Translations under genes and position numbers: made by a program
In this document: positions 52,235 through 60,158 of the stretch, piece after piece
How positions within the stretch are numbered: position 1 is the stretch's first letter
Layout of the letters: every line of letters starts with the position of its first letter
The notes under the pieces: generated by a model
What the model was told of the DNA's origin: nothing
The model's database searches: none
Seen by the model: only the letters and a program-made list of their open reading frames with translations
Assembly: GCF_028751195.1 (NCBI RefSeq)
Contig: NZ_CP066784.1
Span: 372,001-436,000, forward strand
Direction: 5' to 3'
Origin: Alicyclobacillus sp. ALC3
Lineage (GTDB): Bacteria; Bacillota; Bacilli; Alicyclobacillales; Alicyclobacillaceae
DNA length: 64,000 bases

Positions 52235-53422
52235 CTATTTCGCTGTGATAGCCAGTGCCTGTTCAATGTCGTTCCAGATGTCTTCCACATCTTCAATCCC
52301 TACCGCCAACCGCACCAGTCCGTCGGAGATACCCATCGACTCGCGCACCTCCCGCGGAACGGGCGAATGCGTCATGCTGGCTGGGTGCTGCACTAACGTG
52401 TGCACCTCCCCGAGCGACACCGCTCGCTTGCAGAGCTGAAGTCGGTTCATAAACTGCACGCCAGCCTCGTATCCACCTTTTAAAATGAAGCCGATTACAC
52501 CTCCGGCCCCAGACATCTGCCGCAAATACAACTCCCGCTGCGGAAAGCTCTTCAACCCTGGATAATAGACATGCTCGACAGCGGCGTCCTGGGACAACCG
52601 TTCGGCTATTGCAAGCCCCGTCTCGTTATGTCGCTGCATCCGAAGTTCGAGCGTTTTCATGCCTCGTAACACCAGCCATGCGTTAAACGGGGCCGCAACC
52701 CCGCCGATGTCCTTCTGCGTCGTGAGTCGTATGGTCGACATCAGTTCACGTGGGCCAACCGCGACACCCAAGATGACATCGCCGTGTCCGCCCAGGTACT
52801 TCGTTGCGCTGTGCACGACGACGTCCGCCCCCCATTCAATCGGGCGCTGCAAAACAGGCGTGGCAAAGGTGTTGTCGACCACGACCGTGGCGCCAATTTC
52901 ACGCGCCACCCGACTGCATGCAGCGAGATCCACCAATTCCATGGTAGGGTTAATCGGCGTCTCAATATAGATCACCTTTGTGTTCGGCTTGACGACAGCG
53001 CGAACGGCGTCTTCGGCACCTAAATCGGACATTGTGTACTCTACGCCAAAGCGCTCGTGCAGCATGTCAAGTAACCCATAGGTGCAGCCGTAGACGCCGC
53101 GCGAAACAAGGATGTGGTCACCTGTCTTGACAAGCGCGACAAGGACTGCCGAAATGGCTGCCATTCCGCTCGCAAACGCGACTCCAGCCTCCCCACCTTC
53201 GAGGTCCGCGACAGCTTCTTCGAGCAGATTGGTCGTCGGGTTCCCCAACCGGCTGTAGATGTAACCGTTTTCTTCCCCTGCAAAGCGTCGCCCGCCTTGT
53301 TCGGCAGATTCAAATACGAACGTGGAGGTCTGAAAGATCGGTGGAGTGATGGAACCAAGCACTTCCGATTCTCCCCTAGTGTCAGGCAAGTGGACAACTT
53401 TTGTTGCGAATTTTCCCCACAT
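52235..53422 (-). CDS. Cys/Met-metabolism PLP enzyme (cystathionine gamma-lyase or methionine gamma-lyase type)
   Basis: 395 residues from the ATG at 53422 (AAAGGGG upstream). Family marks: TPPIFQTSTFVFES, YSRLGNPTTNLLEEAVADLEGGE, SRGVYGCTYGLL, YIETPINPTMELVD, VVDNTFATPVLQRP and the PLP lysine in HSATKYLGGHGDV. Members split or make C-S bonds in cystathionine, homocysteine or methionine; the YGCTYGLL and GVYG context fits gamma-lyases, but synthase cannot be excluded. No methionine-pathway partner is adjacent. Confidence 0.88.
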   Translation of the reverse strand: MWGKFATKVVHLPDTRGESEVLGSITPPIFQTSTFVFESAEQGGRRFAGEENGYIYSRLGNPTTNLLEEAVADLEGGEAGVAFASGMAAISAVLVALVKTGDHILVSRGVYGCTYGLLDMLHERFGVEYTMSDLGAEDAVRAVVKPNTKVIYIETPINPTMELVDLAACSRVAREIGATVVVDNTFATPVLQRPIEWGADVVVHSATKYLGGHGDVILGVAVGPRELMSTIRLTTQKDIGGVAAPFNAWLVLRGMKTLELRMQRHNETGLAIAERLSQDAAVEHVYYPGLKSFPQRELYLRQMSGAGGVIGFILKGGYEAGVQFMNRLQLCKRAVSLGEVHTLVQHPASMTHSPVPREVRESMGISDGLVRLAVGIEDVEDIWNDIEQALAITAK

Positions 53423-53595
53423 AATGAGACCCCTTTCCCGCGTCGGCACCGGTTGTAACACCATATGCCGGGACCTAACCGTGTGCACGCCGCTGAATCT
53501 AGGAGGCCGATCGAATGCGCTTGTCCACCCGCTGCGGCTGCCGCTGCTGGTATACTGAGGTGTGAAGCCAGCCAAAGCGGAAGGAGGACTTACAG

Positions 53596-53943
53596 ATGCT
53601 TCAGTACAGAGAAGTAACAAGCCTCAATGAGTGGCAACAGGTGCTGCAAAAGTCAAACGAGCGACCCGCCCTAGTATTTAAGCATAGCACGACTTGTCCC
53701 ATTAGCGCTCGCGCTTTTAGGGAATTTATAGAATATCTCGGTGGGACCCCAAACGCTCACACTGATTATGTCGTGGTGAAGGTCATCGAATCGCGACCAG
53801 TTTCCAATCAGGTTGCGAGCGACCTGCATGTCCGCCACCAGTCCCCCCAGGTTATCCTGGTACAGAACCAAGCGGCCGTTTGGGACACTTCGCATGGAAG
53901 TATCACAGAAGCCAGTCTCAAACAGGTTCTGGCCCGTGGCTGA
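53596..53943 (+). CDS. ytxJ: YtxJ-family bacilliredoxin
   Basis: 115-residue thioredoxin-fold protein. The active site is KHSTTCPISARA, with the single cysteine typical of YtxJ/BrxC, which removes bacillithiol from mixed disulfides. The cis-proline region is HQSPQVIL. GGAGG lies before the ATG. Its presence implies that the organism uses bacillithiol. A VOC-domain gene follows after 7 bases, so the two are probably co-transcribed. Confidence 0.92.
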   Translation: MLQYREVTSLNEWQQVLQKSNERPALVFKHSTTCPISARAFREFIEYLGGTPNAHTDYVVVKVIESRPVSNQVASDLHVRHQSPQVILVQNQAAVWDTSHGSITEASLKQVLARG

Positions 53944-53950
53944 AGGGTCT

Positions 53951-54790
53951 GTGACACGTATAGATGTGACATTCGACCACATCGTGCACGTCGTACATGA
54001 CCCCAAATTGGTTCGCGAGGTCTTTGAACAAGAGTTCAGTCTGCACACTGTGCCAGGCGGCGAACATAGCGCCTGGGGCACGTACAACGCGCTGTGCTAT
54101 CTTGGCCTGTCTTACATTGAGTGGCTCGGCGTCAGAGACGCAGCTAAAGCAGCGACTTCGGCCTTCGGGCGTCTCGCGCAACTGCGCCTGAGTTTTGGCG
54201 AGGGTGGCAGTTTGTTCGCAATTCGCACAAACGAGATGGACCGACTGGCGCGTTCCTGGCAAAAACGTGGGCTTGCTTTCATCGGTCCAGTCGACGCCAG
54301 TCGCAATCGCCCGGACGGAACTACCGTGCGTTGGAGAATGCTGTTCCCACGCAGCTTCGATGGCAGTGAAATCGCAAGAGCTGAGGCCGTGCTGCCGTTC
54401 GTGATCGAATGGGAACACGACGACTCGACACGCGCATTCAATTTACGACAGACGGGAGCAATGCCTGCCCAGCAGCCTTATCAACTGGCAGGCGTACACA
54501 TTGTCACTCGCGAAATGGAGGCGTGGGTGAATGGGTGGAACGAGTACTTTTCCACAGATGATGTATCCCCTGAACATCGCCTTTTGAAAGGGGCGAATTC
54601 ATTTTCCACACAGATGGGCGGGATCACTCTATACGTGGAGCCGCTTCAAGGGTCCGCAGAATCAGGAAATGAACGAACGCGTTTTCCAGGAGTGGAGCGC
54701 ATTGACCTTATTCGGGTGGACGGCACGGGTGACGCTCCGTCAACGGAGCCGAAAGTCATCGCTGGACTGTCGATAGGCATCGTGGAGTAG
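53951..54790 (+). CDS. VOC-family (glyoxalase-like) protein
   Basis: 279 residues from a GTG at 53951 (GAAGGG upstream). The N-terminal TFDHIVHVVHDP with its histidine, the EFSLHTVPGGEHSAWGTYNAL loop and the later YIEWLGV strand are the pattern of the Glyoxalase_3 branch of VOC proteins, and a second half-module starts near QLAGVHIVTREMEAW. These use a divalent metal in dioxygenase, glyoxalase or resistance roles. Coupled with ytxJ, so a role in thiol-dependent detoxification is possible; this is inference. Confidence 0.78.
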   Translation: MTRIDVTFDHIVHVVHDPKLVREVFEQEFSLHTVPGGEHSAWGTYNALCYLGLSYIEWLGVRDAAKAATSAFGRLAQLRLSFGEGGSLFAIRTNEMDRLARSWQKRGLAFIGPVDASRNRPDGTTVRWRMLFPRSFDGSEIARAEAVLPFVIEWEHDDSTRAFNLRQTGAMPAQQPYQLAGVHIVTREMEAWVNGWNEYFSTDDVSPEHRLLKGANSFSTQMGGITLYVEPLQGSAESGNERTRFPGVERIDLIRVDGTGDAPSTEPKVIAGLSIGIVE

Positions 54791-54808
54791 AGTCGTATTG
54801 TGTTGTGC

Positions 54809-54858
54809 ATGAGAATGGGCTGTCTGCAGGCATGTGCCTTTGGGCAGCCCATTCTCAT
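54809..54858 (+). terminator. Terminator after the VOC gene
   Basis: ATGAGAATGGGCTG and CAGCCCATTCTCAT form a perfect 14-bp stem. It separates the VOC gene from the convergent 67-residue gene. It shares AATGGGCTGTC with the terminator at 43733 and ATGAGAATG with the hairpin at 32468. Confidence 0.8.
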
Positions 54859-54877
54859 CCAGATAGTCTCGAAGGGG

Positions 54878-55081
54878 TTAATGACCAACCTTGACGGCGA
54901 CGAGTTGATAGACATTGATATAGGTCAGCCCGCCACCCAAGCCGCCACCGGAAAACGCCGCTTGCTGTCCGTTGCTGAACTGGAAGTAGGTTGAGACAAA
55001 ACCACTGCTGTCAAACCAGATGGACACCGGCGAACCAGGAGCCAGTCTGCAAAGAATGGCAAAGGTGTTGTAGTAGGGCAT
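54878..55081 (-). CDS. Small unknown protein of 67 residues, copy A
   Basis: No family recognised. The sequence is beta-rich and polar with aromatic residues (GSPVSIWFDSSGFVSTYFQF) and a Gly-rich turn (FSGGGLGGGLTYINV). It has no signal peptide and one cysteine (AILCRLAPG). AAGGGAGAG lies before the ATG. Copy B at 55134 is about three-quarters identical, so this is a tandem duplication with both copies kept intact. Confidence 0.8.
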   Translation of the reverse strand: MPYYNTFAILCRLAPGSPVSIWFDSSGFVSTYFQFSNGQQAAFSGGGLGGGLTYINVYQLVAVKVGH

Positions 55082-55133
55082 GTCTGATACTCTCCCTTCT
55101 GTCGAAATTGCTTTGTGAAGCCAAACGAAGTAG

Positions 55134-55337
55134 TTAGGCCCCGACCTTGACAGCGACGAGCTGATTGACGTTGATATACGTCAGTCCGCCGCCCAGAGAA
55201 CCACCGGAGAACGCCGCCTGGTGATCGTTCGTGAACTGGAAGTAGGTGGTGATAAACCCACTGTGGTCAATCCAGATGGATACTGGCGAACCCGGAGCTA
55301 GTCGACAGAGAATCGCAAGATTGTTGTAGTACGGCAT
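55134..55337 (-). CDS. Small unknown protein of 67 residues, copy B
   Basis: Paralogue of the gene at 54878, same length and same motif order (MPYYNNLAILCRLAPGSPVS; IWIDHSGFITTYFQFTNDHQ; FSGGSLGGGLTYINVNQ). AAGGAGGGAGG precedes the ATG. Its greatest differences from copy A are on charged surface-type positions. Both copies follow the 128-residue gene at 55418 on the same strand and may form one unit. Function unknown; the small beta-rich form could suit a spore, coat or binding protein, but there is no direct evidence. Confidence 0.8.
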   Translation of the reverse strand: MPYYNNLAILCRLAPGSPVSIWIDHSGFITTYFQFTNDHQAAFSGGSLGGGLTYINVNQLVAVKVGA

Positions 55338-55417
55338 GTCTCGTTCCCTCCCTCCTTGCGAGTTTGCTATATCCTATTTGTCGATCTCGCAACTAGTGTA
55401 GGTTTGAGTCTATCAAC

Positions 55418-55804
55418 CTACGAAAAGCAACTCTTGTACCATGCGAGTAGACCGTCCTTGACCTGACGCCGCAAGGCGGCCTTGTCGATAGCGTCTGGGT
55501 CAAAGGAGTAGAATTGCGCGAAATTCGGATCGCCAGTGATTGACACAGAACCATTCGTGTTCGTCGTAGCAACTTCAACTCTGCAGACGAATGCGAGCCC
55601 TAGCGCAATGAAGTAGGAAGCAGCCGGGGCTGACTGGATGGTCAGTGCCTCGTCCGCCTCGACGAACTCGGTCACAACGGACGCAATCAGTGATTTCACA
55701 GACATGGCCGCTTCACTCGCTCCCTTTGTTCCTTGGCTGAACTGGCGAGTTTTCGCTTCTCGGATTTGCTGCAGTTCCTTGGCGAGGTCGCTCTCCTTTG
55801 GCAT
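55418..55804 (-). CDS. Unknown 128-residue protein upstream of the 67-residue pair
   Basis: Start at the ATG at 55804, seven bases after GGAGGTG. The N-terminus is a charged helix (ESDLAKELQQIREAKTRQFS); the middle has a mildly hydrophobic helix (APAASYFIALGLAFVCRVEV), and the C-terminus is polar (FDPDAIDKAALRRQVKDGLL). No family recognised. A sigma-A-like TTGTCC and TACATA pair lies upstream with 18-base spacing. Likely first gene of a unit with the two small paralogues. Confidence 0.7.
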   Translation of the reverse strand: MPKESDLAKELQQIREAKTRQFSQGTKGASEAAMSVKSLIASVVTEFVEADEALTIQSAPAASYFIALGLAFVCRVEVATTNTNGSVSITGDPNFAQFYSFDPDAIDKAALRRQVKDGLLAWYKSCFS

Positions 55805-56046
55805 ATTCATCACCTCCGTTTGTTCTTGTAACCTATGTATCTAGTCTGAAAGTGATTGGACAAACATCAGCCGTCAGCTATGCCAAAGTCTCCCGATTTC
55901 AAACTTCCACATCTGTCCGTTACTAGAAACGTGCGGCTTCATAGACTAGCAATGTGCCTGCGGCGGACACCAAAATCGCCCAACACCGCCACCACCGTAC
56001 AGCCCTCCTTTCGAGCGGAACACAAAACCCCGCAGGCACAACAAAA

Positions 56047-56075
56047 GGCAGGATGAGACCGCCACTCATCCTGCC
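56047..56075 (-). terminator. Terminator of the serine dehydratase operon
   Basis: GGCAGGATGAG and CTCATCCTGCC form a perfect 11-bp stem with a 7-base loop. On the minus strand it is followed by TTTTGTT. It lies 34 bases after the sdaAB stop. Between it and 55804 I see no gene that I can support. Confidence 0.88.
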
Positions 56076-56108
56076 TGATTTGCGCTTGTCGATTCCTACA
56101 AGTAGCAA

Positions 56109-56777
56109 CTACAAGGTGTGCACAGTCCGGACTTCTCGCAACCCTGGAATGTTCGCCTTTAACTGTGACGGGAGCGCACTGTCTACATCGTCATCAACCT
56201 CTACTGCCGTAATTGCCTCACCGCCGCGAGATTGCCGCTCGAGGTTCAAGCGCACGATGTTGTACCCGTTGCTGTGCAAAGTCTGCGAGACGGCCGCCAG
56301 AAACCCTTTGTTGTCACGGTGGTAAAGCACGAGTGTCGGCCGTTCTCCGGACAAGCGCACCGGTAGTCCTTCGAGTTCTTGGACTTCTATCTTCCCACCG
56401 CCAAAAGAACTGGCGATGAGCGACGTCGCACTAGTCGCGCCGCGCAGTGAGACCGACACGGTATTCGGGTGGTAGAAGCCAAGTGACCCCGTACGAAACT
56501 GATAGCTGAGCCCTACATCGCTCGCAAGTTGGGGGGCGTCAGGCACACGCTCATCTGCGGTAGTGAGGCCGAGAATTCCAGCGAGCAGTGCCACGTCCGT
56601 TCCGTGGCCGCGATACGTCTCGGCAAAAGATCCCGTCAACATGAAATCAGCGTGCACTGGGACTTCGCCGAGTATCTGTCTCGCTACGTTGCCGATCCGA
56701 ACGGCGCCTGCAGTGTGAGAGCTTGATGGGCCGACCATGGCTGGACCGATGATCTCGAACGCGCTGTGGTACTTCAT
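56109..56777 (-). CDS. sdaAB: L-serine dehydratase, beta subunit
   Basis: 222 residues. The N-terminal substrate domain carries FEIIGPAMVGPSSSHTAGAVRIGN, the phosphoserine-loop-like signature of the iron-sulfur L-serine dehydratase beta chain. The C-terminal part is an ACT domain (GERPTLVLYHRDNKGFLAAVSQTL). With the alpha subunit it deaminates L-serine to pyruvate and ammonia. Its ATG overlaps the sdaAA stop by four bases, so the subunits are translationally coupled. The operon has a glycine riboswitch upstream. Confidence 0.93.
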   Translation of the reverse strand: MKYHSAFEIIGPAMVGPSSSHTAGAVRIGNVARQILGEVPVHADFMLTGSFAETYRGHGTDVALLAGILGLTTADERVPDAPQLASDVGLSYQFRTGSLGFYHPNTVSVSLRGATSATSLIASSFGGGKIEVQELEGLPVRLSGERPTLVLYHRDNKGFLAAVSQTLHSNGYNIVRLNLERQSRGGEAITAVEVDDDVDSALPSQLKANIPGLREVRTVHTL

Positions 56778-57736
56778 GCGCCACTGCTCCCCACTGTGAC
56801 CCCCGGAACACTTGGCTCTGTCCGGCAAGGCGTTGTCCCAGCAACAACCGGTGCGTTTGGGTTGGACGCGAAGATCAACTCCTTCAATGACTGACCCGTT
56901 GGAGTTCCCGCTAAACCGCCAATCCCCGTTTCACGCAATTCGTCCGGCAGCGCGTGACCGATGCTGTTCATCGCAGAAATCACTTCGTCTGGCGGAATGA
57001 TGGACGGAACCCCGGCTAGAGCCATGTCAGCCGCAGCTAAAGCCGTTACCGCGTGTAAACCGTTGCGGACGATACAGGGAAGTTCGACGAGACCTGCAAC
57101 GGGATCACAGACTAAACCAAGCGAGTTTTTGAGCGCCAAGCCCACGGCGTTCCCGACCTGAATCGGCGTTCCCCCAGCTAGTTCAACCAAGGCCCCGGCT
57201 GCCATGGCTGTGGCAGATCCGACCTCAGCCTGACACCCGCCCGCTGCTCCGGAGATTGAGGCTGCATTCGCGATCACGAGCCCAAGCGCAGCTGCCGTAA
57301 ACAGCGCACTCACGACGTCATTACGGCTGTATCGGCCTTCGTCGAGCACTGACATGAGGACACCTGGCAAAATGCCGGCTGACCCGGCCGTAGGAGTCGC
57401 TACGATGCGCCCCATGGCCGCGTTGACTTCCGAAACGGCCAGAGCGTACGCCATCGCGCGGTGTGGACGCGATCCGAGGAAACCGGTTTCCTCTTGTGCT
57501 CTTTGATGGACGCGAAAAGCGTCTCCGCCGGTCAACCCCGTGCGTGACCGAACAGGTTCGCTCGTTCCTTTTCGCACAGCCGCTTCCATCACATCAAATT
57601 GGCTGTGCATGTGTGCCAAAATCTCTGCACGCGGCAATCCGGACTGCTCGGACTCGACTTCAATCATCAAGTCGCAGATGCGTAATCCACGTGTCTCCGC
57701 CAATCCTACTAACTCACGAATGCTTGTAAATGACAC
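56774..57736 (-). CDS. sdaAA: L-serine dehydratase, iron-sulfur alpha subunit
   Basis: 320 residues, GTG start at 57736 after GAGGGGAG. It contains the catalytic 4Fe-4S cluster cysteines in GAAGGCQAEVGSA and in VCDPVAGLVELPCIVRN, and the ATPTAGSAGILPGVL segment of the family. The two-subunit Bacillus type. The oxygen-sensitive cluster dehydrates L-serine to aminoacrylate, which becomes pyruvate. Preceded by a tandem glycine riboswitch, so it probably serves to drain glycine and serine together. Confidence 0.94.
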   Translation of the reverse strand: MSFTSIRELVGLAETRGLRICDLMIEVESEQSGLPRAEILAHMHSQFDVMEAAVRKGTSEPVRSRTGLTGGDAFRVHQRAQEETGFLGSRPHRAMAYALAVSEVNAAMGRIVATPTAGSAGILPGVLMSVLDEGRYSRNDVVSALFTAAALGLVIANAASISGAAGGCQAEVGSATAMAAGALVELAGGTPIQVGNAVGLALKNSLGLVCDPVAGLVELPCIVRNGLHAVTALAAADMALAGVPSIIPPDEVISAMNSIGHALPDELRETGIGGLAGTPTGQSLKELIFASNPNAPVVAGTTPCRTEPSVPGVTVGSSGA

Positions 57737-57803
57737 GCCGGCACTCCCCTCTCAATGGTCTCCCAACTGCGTGCGCCTTCTGACACCGCTGTTCATGCAC
57801 AAG

Positions 57804-57838
57804 AAAAAGACATGCAGGCGGCGTACCCCTCGCATGTC
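57804..57838 (-). terminator. Expression-platform terminator of the glycine riboswitch
   Basis: On the minus strand GACATGC-N16-GCATGTC is followed by TTTTT. The 5' arm is also part of the last aptamer segment (GACAGAGACATGC), so ligand binding and terminator formation exclude each other. This favours an ON switch: glycine bound, terminator not formed, sdaAA-sdaAB expressed. Confidence 0.8.
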
Positions 57839-58045
57839 TCTGTCGGTTGACCTGAGAGTTCCTCTGCAAGCGAAACGTTGCCTGCAGTTACCCCGTCGGT
57901 AGCCCGGTACGGGCTTCCTAGACCGGTACGGGCTTTTCCAGAGTGGCATTCCCCGACGCTATTGAACCTGAGAGATTTTGCACGGTTTGAGGTGGCCGCG
58001 CATTGCCCCATCGGTGGTACCGCGTGGTACGCTCTCACGTACGGG
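57824..58045 (-). ncRNA. Tandem glycine riboswitch upstream of sdaAA
   Basis: Two aptamers in a row on the minus strand. The first has CACCGATGGGGCAATG, then AAATCTCTCAGGTTCAAT and GAATGCCACTCTGGA. The second has ACCGACGGGGTAACTG, then GAACTCTCAGGTCAACCGAC and AGAGACATGCG. The paired CACCGAxGGGGCAA / CTCTCAGG-CA / CTCTGGA pattern is that of the gcvT (glycine) riboswitch class. It usually controls the glycine cleavage system; here it lies before L-serine dehydratase. Confidence 0.9.
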
Positions 58046-58060
58046 ATCATCTGCCTGTAT

Positions 58061-59161
58061 TCAGTTCGCGGCGCTGCTAGTGAACGGGAAGCAAACAATA
58101 CCACGCGGCCCGCGGTCCACTGCGTAGTTACTGCGGCCGGTCAAATCACCTGTCACCAGGGTTTCGATAATCCAACTGCCCAACGAGTCTTCGCTGGTGA
58201 CGCGGTCCCAACCCTGTCCATTGTCTTTTACCACAATCTGCAGTTCTTTGCCACTGCAAATTGCACCCACTCGGACCAAACCAGTCGTCAAACGTTCACA
58301 TGCGTGATGGAGACAGTGTTCATGTAAAATCCACGCCACGGGCATGGCTTTAGCGGGAGGCAGGGAAATCGCCGCTGCTTCTACAATACACCGCACAGAC
58401 TTGTCCGGGTGACCCGCAGTCTGAAATAACATCGACGCGATCGACTGCATCGATTGCCGCAGTTCCACAAATGCGCGCTCGACGTGTGACAGCGTCTCGG
58501 CCACACCAGCGTCTCGGCCACACCAGCGTCTCGGCCACACCAGCGTCTCGGCCACACCAGCGTCTCGGCCACACCAGCGTCTCGGCCACACCAGCGTCTC
58601 GGCCACACCAGCGTCTCGGCCACACCAGCGTCTCGGCCACACCAGCGTCTCGGCCACGCTATGTGATCGAAATTGACATTTCGCGGGGCTCCCGGCCACC
58701 CTATGTGATCGAAATCGACACTTCGCAGAGGTCTCTGCCACGCTATGTGATCGAAATCGACATTTCGCGGGGCTCCCGGCCGCGCTATGTGATCGAAATC
58801 GACACTTCGCTGGGCTCCCGGCCGTGCTATGTGATCGAAACCGACACTTCGCGGGGCTCGCGGCCGCGCTATGTGATCGAAACCGACACTTCGCGGGGCT
58901 CCCGGCCACCCTATGTGATCGAAATCGACACTTCGATGCCGTCTCAGCCACGCTATGTGATCGAAATCGACATTTCGCGGGGCTCCCGGCCAGCCTATGT
59001 GATCGAAATCGACACTTCGCGGGGCTCGCGACCACCCTATGTGATCGAAATCGACACTTCGCGGGGCTCGCGACCACCCTATGTGATCGAAATCGACACT
59101 TTCCGGGGCTCCCGACCACCCTATGTGATCGAAATCGACACTTCGCGGGGCTCCCGGCCAC
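58061..59161 (-). CDS. Degenerate histidine-kinase-like ATPase domain fused in frame to a tandem-repeat N-terminus
   Basis: The last about 145 residues (58061-58495) resemble the dimerisation and ATPase part of HisKA_2/PdtaS-type sensor kinases: ELRQSMQSIASMLFQ matches the region after the usual HHRVKNNLQ phosphoacceptor, KDNGQGWD is the G1 box, and LGSWIIETLVTGDLTG the lid. But the phosphoacceptor histidine is absent, and the N-box asparagine position is histidine (HEHCLHHACE). Upstream the frame runs through 17-bp and 42-bp repeats with no sensor domain, giving Arg-rich repeats (GSPAKCRFRSHRVA). Probably a kinase gene disrupted by repeat expansion; expression is unproven. Confidence 0.5.
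   Translation of the reverse strand: MAGSPAKCRFRSHRVVGSPGKCRFRSHRVVASPAKCRFRSHRVVASPAKCRFRSHRLAGSPAKCRFRSHSVAETASKCRFRSHRVAGSPAKCRFRSHSAAASPAKCRFRSHSTAGSPAKCRFRSHSAAGSPAKCRFRSHSVAETSAKCRFRSHRVAGSPAKCQFRSHSVAETLVWPRRWCGRDAGVAETLVWPRRWCGRDAGVAETLVWPRRWCGRDAGVAETLSHVERAFVELRQSMQSIASMLFQTAGHPDKSVRCIVEAAAISLPPAKAMPVAWILHEHCLHHACERLTTGLVRVGAICSGKELQIVVKDNGQGWDRVTSEDSLGSWIIETLVTGDLTGRSNYAVDRGPRGIVCFPFTSSAAN
58491..58660. repeat. 17-bp tandem repeat, ten units
   Basis: AGCGTCTCGGCCACACC repeats ten times with almost no variation (starts at 58491, 58508, 58525 and so on to 58644; the last unit ends CACGCT and runs into the 42-bp array). It lies directly upstream of the ATPase domain in the minus reading direction. 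Because 17 is not a multiple of 3, three units are needed for one 17-residue period (VAETLVWPRRWCGRDAG). Confidence 0.95.
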
Positions 59162-59352
59162 CCTATGTGATCGAAACCGACACGTCGCGGGGCTCCCGGC
59201 CGTGCTATGTGATCGAAATCGACACTTCGCGGGGCTCTCGGCCGTCCTATGTGATCGAAATCGACACTTCGCAGGCTCCCGGCCGTCCTATGTGATCGAA
59301 ATCGACACTTCGCGGGGCTCCCGGCCGTGCTATGTGATCGAAATCGACACTT
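58655..59352. repeat. 42-bp minisatellite, seventeen units
   Basis: Units share the core TGTGATCGAAATCGACA followed by CTTCGCGGGGCTCCCGGCC and a variable dinucleotide before CTATG. Unit cores lie near 58659, 58701, 58743 and on at 42-base steps to 59247; the next step is 41 bases (59288, one G lost), then 59330. Units differ at a few positions, and units near 58743 and 58953 share a divergent GTCTC type, which suggests higher-order duplication. Length 42 keeps several reading frames open on both strands, so long open frames here are not evidence for genes. Confidence 0.95.
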
Positions 59353-59367
59353 GGCCAATCCCCCCAA

Positions 59368-59399
59368 GCATTGCCGCATTGCCGCATTGCCGCATTGCC
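59368..59399. repeat. 8-bp tandem repeat, four units
   Basis: GCATTGCC repeats four times (59368, 59376, 59384, 59392), just past the end of the 42-bp array. A third repeat type within one kilobase indicates a local hot spot for slippage. From 59400 to 59549 I see no gene. Confidence 0.9.
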
Positions 59400-59549
59400 G
59401 CACCGCTGTACCAACCAGCGAAATGGCACCAATCCGCCGCGGTAATTGGCGGCCATCATTGCGGGGCGCCACTGAGTGGCGAGAAGTTCGCGCATTCCTC
59501 AATCCACCGACACATTCTCGCCGCTATGATGGCAGGACGTCTGCATGTT

Positions 59550-60047
59550 TCATCCCCAATCTACCGGCGTCCACGATCGTTGAAGTTTTCGCATCAGCAC
59601 AATCTGGCCAAGGTGATAGGTGTCGTGCATCATGATGTTGCCGAGGAGTCGACCTGTGATCGATTTGTTTTCACGGTATGGCGCGTCGAGTTTCTCGTCA
59701 TTCATACTCGCGATGAGCTCTTGCAAGTCATGCAGAGCACCATGCAGCTTCCGGACCGTGATCGACCAGCCTTCATCGTCACTCGGGTCGCCCGGGTCGC
59801 CAAACGACGCGTCGTTATCCGCAGCCTGTAGCGGCTCGCCCTTACCCGTTACCTTCTGAACTATGTCCGCATTGCAGAAAACCAGATGGTTTACAATTTG
59901 CCAGATCGTATAGCCAGCACCATCCGTGGTCCAGCTTGCTTCCATGGCAGTCAACCCTGTTAAAGCCGCATCAAATGAGACAAACCACTCCGTGCTGTGC
60001 CAGTGCACATCCAACTGTTCTAGTAACAAGTTTGCCGCAGTTGCCAC
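59550..60047 (-). CDS. DinB-family protein
   Basis: 165 residues, four-helix bundle type. The metal-site histidines of DinB/YfiT proteins are visible: NHLVF in the second helix, and HDTYHLGQI in the last helix with two histidines four apart. An N-terminal LLEQLDVHWHSTEWF helix is also typical. Members include bacillithiol or mycothiol transferases and unknown enzymes. AAGGGGGAAGG precedes the ATG at 60047. Substrate unknown. Confidence 0.85.
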   Translation of the reverse strand: MATAANLLLEQLDVHWHSTEWFVSFDAALTGLTAMEASWTTDGAGYTIWQIVNHLVFCNADIVQKVTGKGEPLQAADNDASFGDPGDPSDDEGWSITVRKLHGALHDLQELIASMNDEKLDAPYRENKSITGRLLGNIMMHDTYHLGQIVLMRKLQRSWTPVDWG

Positions 60048-60158
60048 GTACCTTCCCCCTTGGCAGGTTAGTCAATACGTTGCGATCACGCTCGCATTAC
60101 GCGACTCTATCTCCATGCGTCGTGATCAGCCTTCTGTCGCGCCAACTACCAGTCTCCA

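Noticed and set aside
55923-56108. Small minus-strand frames after AAAGGAGG near 56010
   Set aside because: A strong ribosome-like site is present, but the encoded peptides are very short or overlap the sdaAB terminator and show no conservation that I can judge.
58491-59352. Possible CRISPR array
   Set aside because: The units are directly adjacent with no unique spacers, and no cas genes are near.
58471-59831. Long plus-strand open frames with repeats such as YVIEIDTSRGSRP and CDRNRHFAGL
   Set aside because: They arise because the 42-bp unit has no stop in several frames. No ribosome site and no domain support them.
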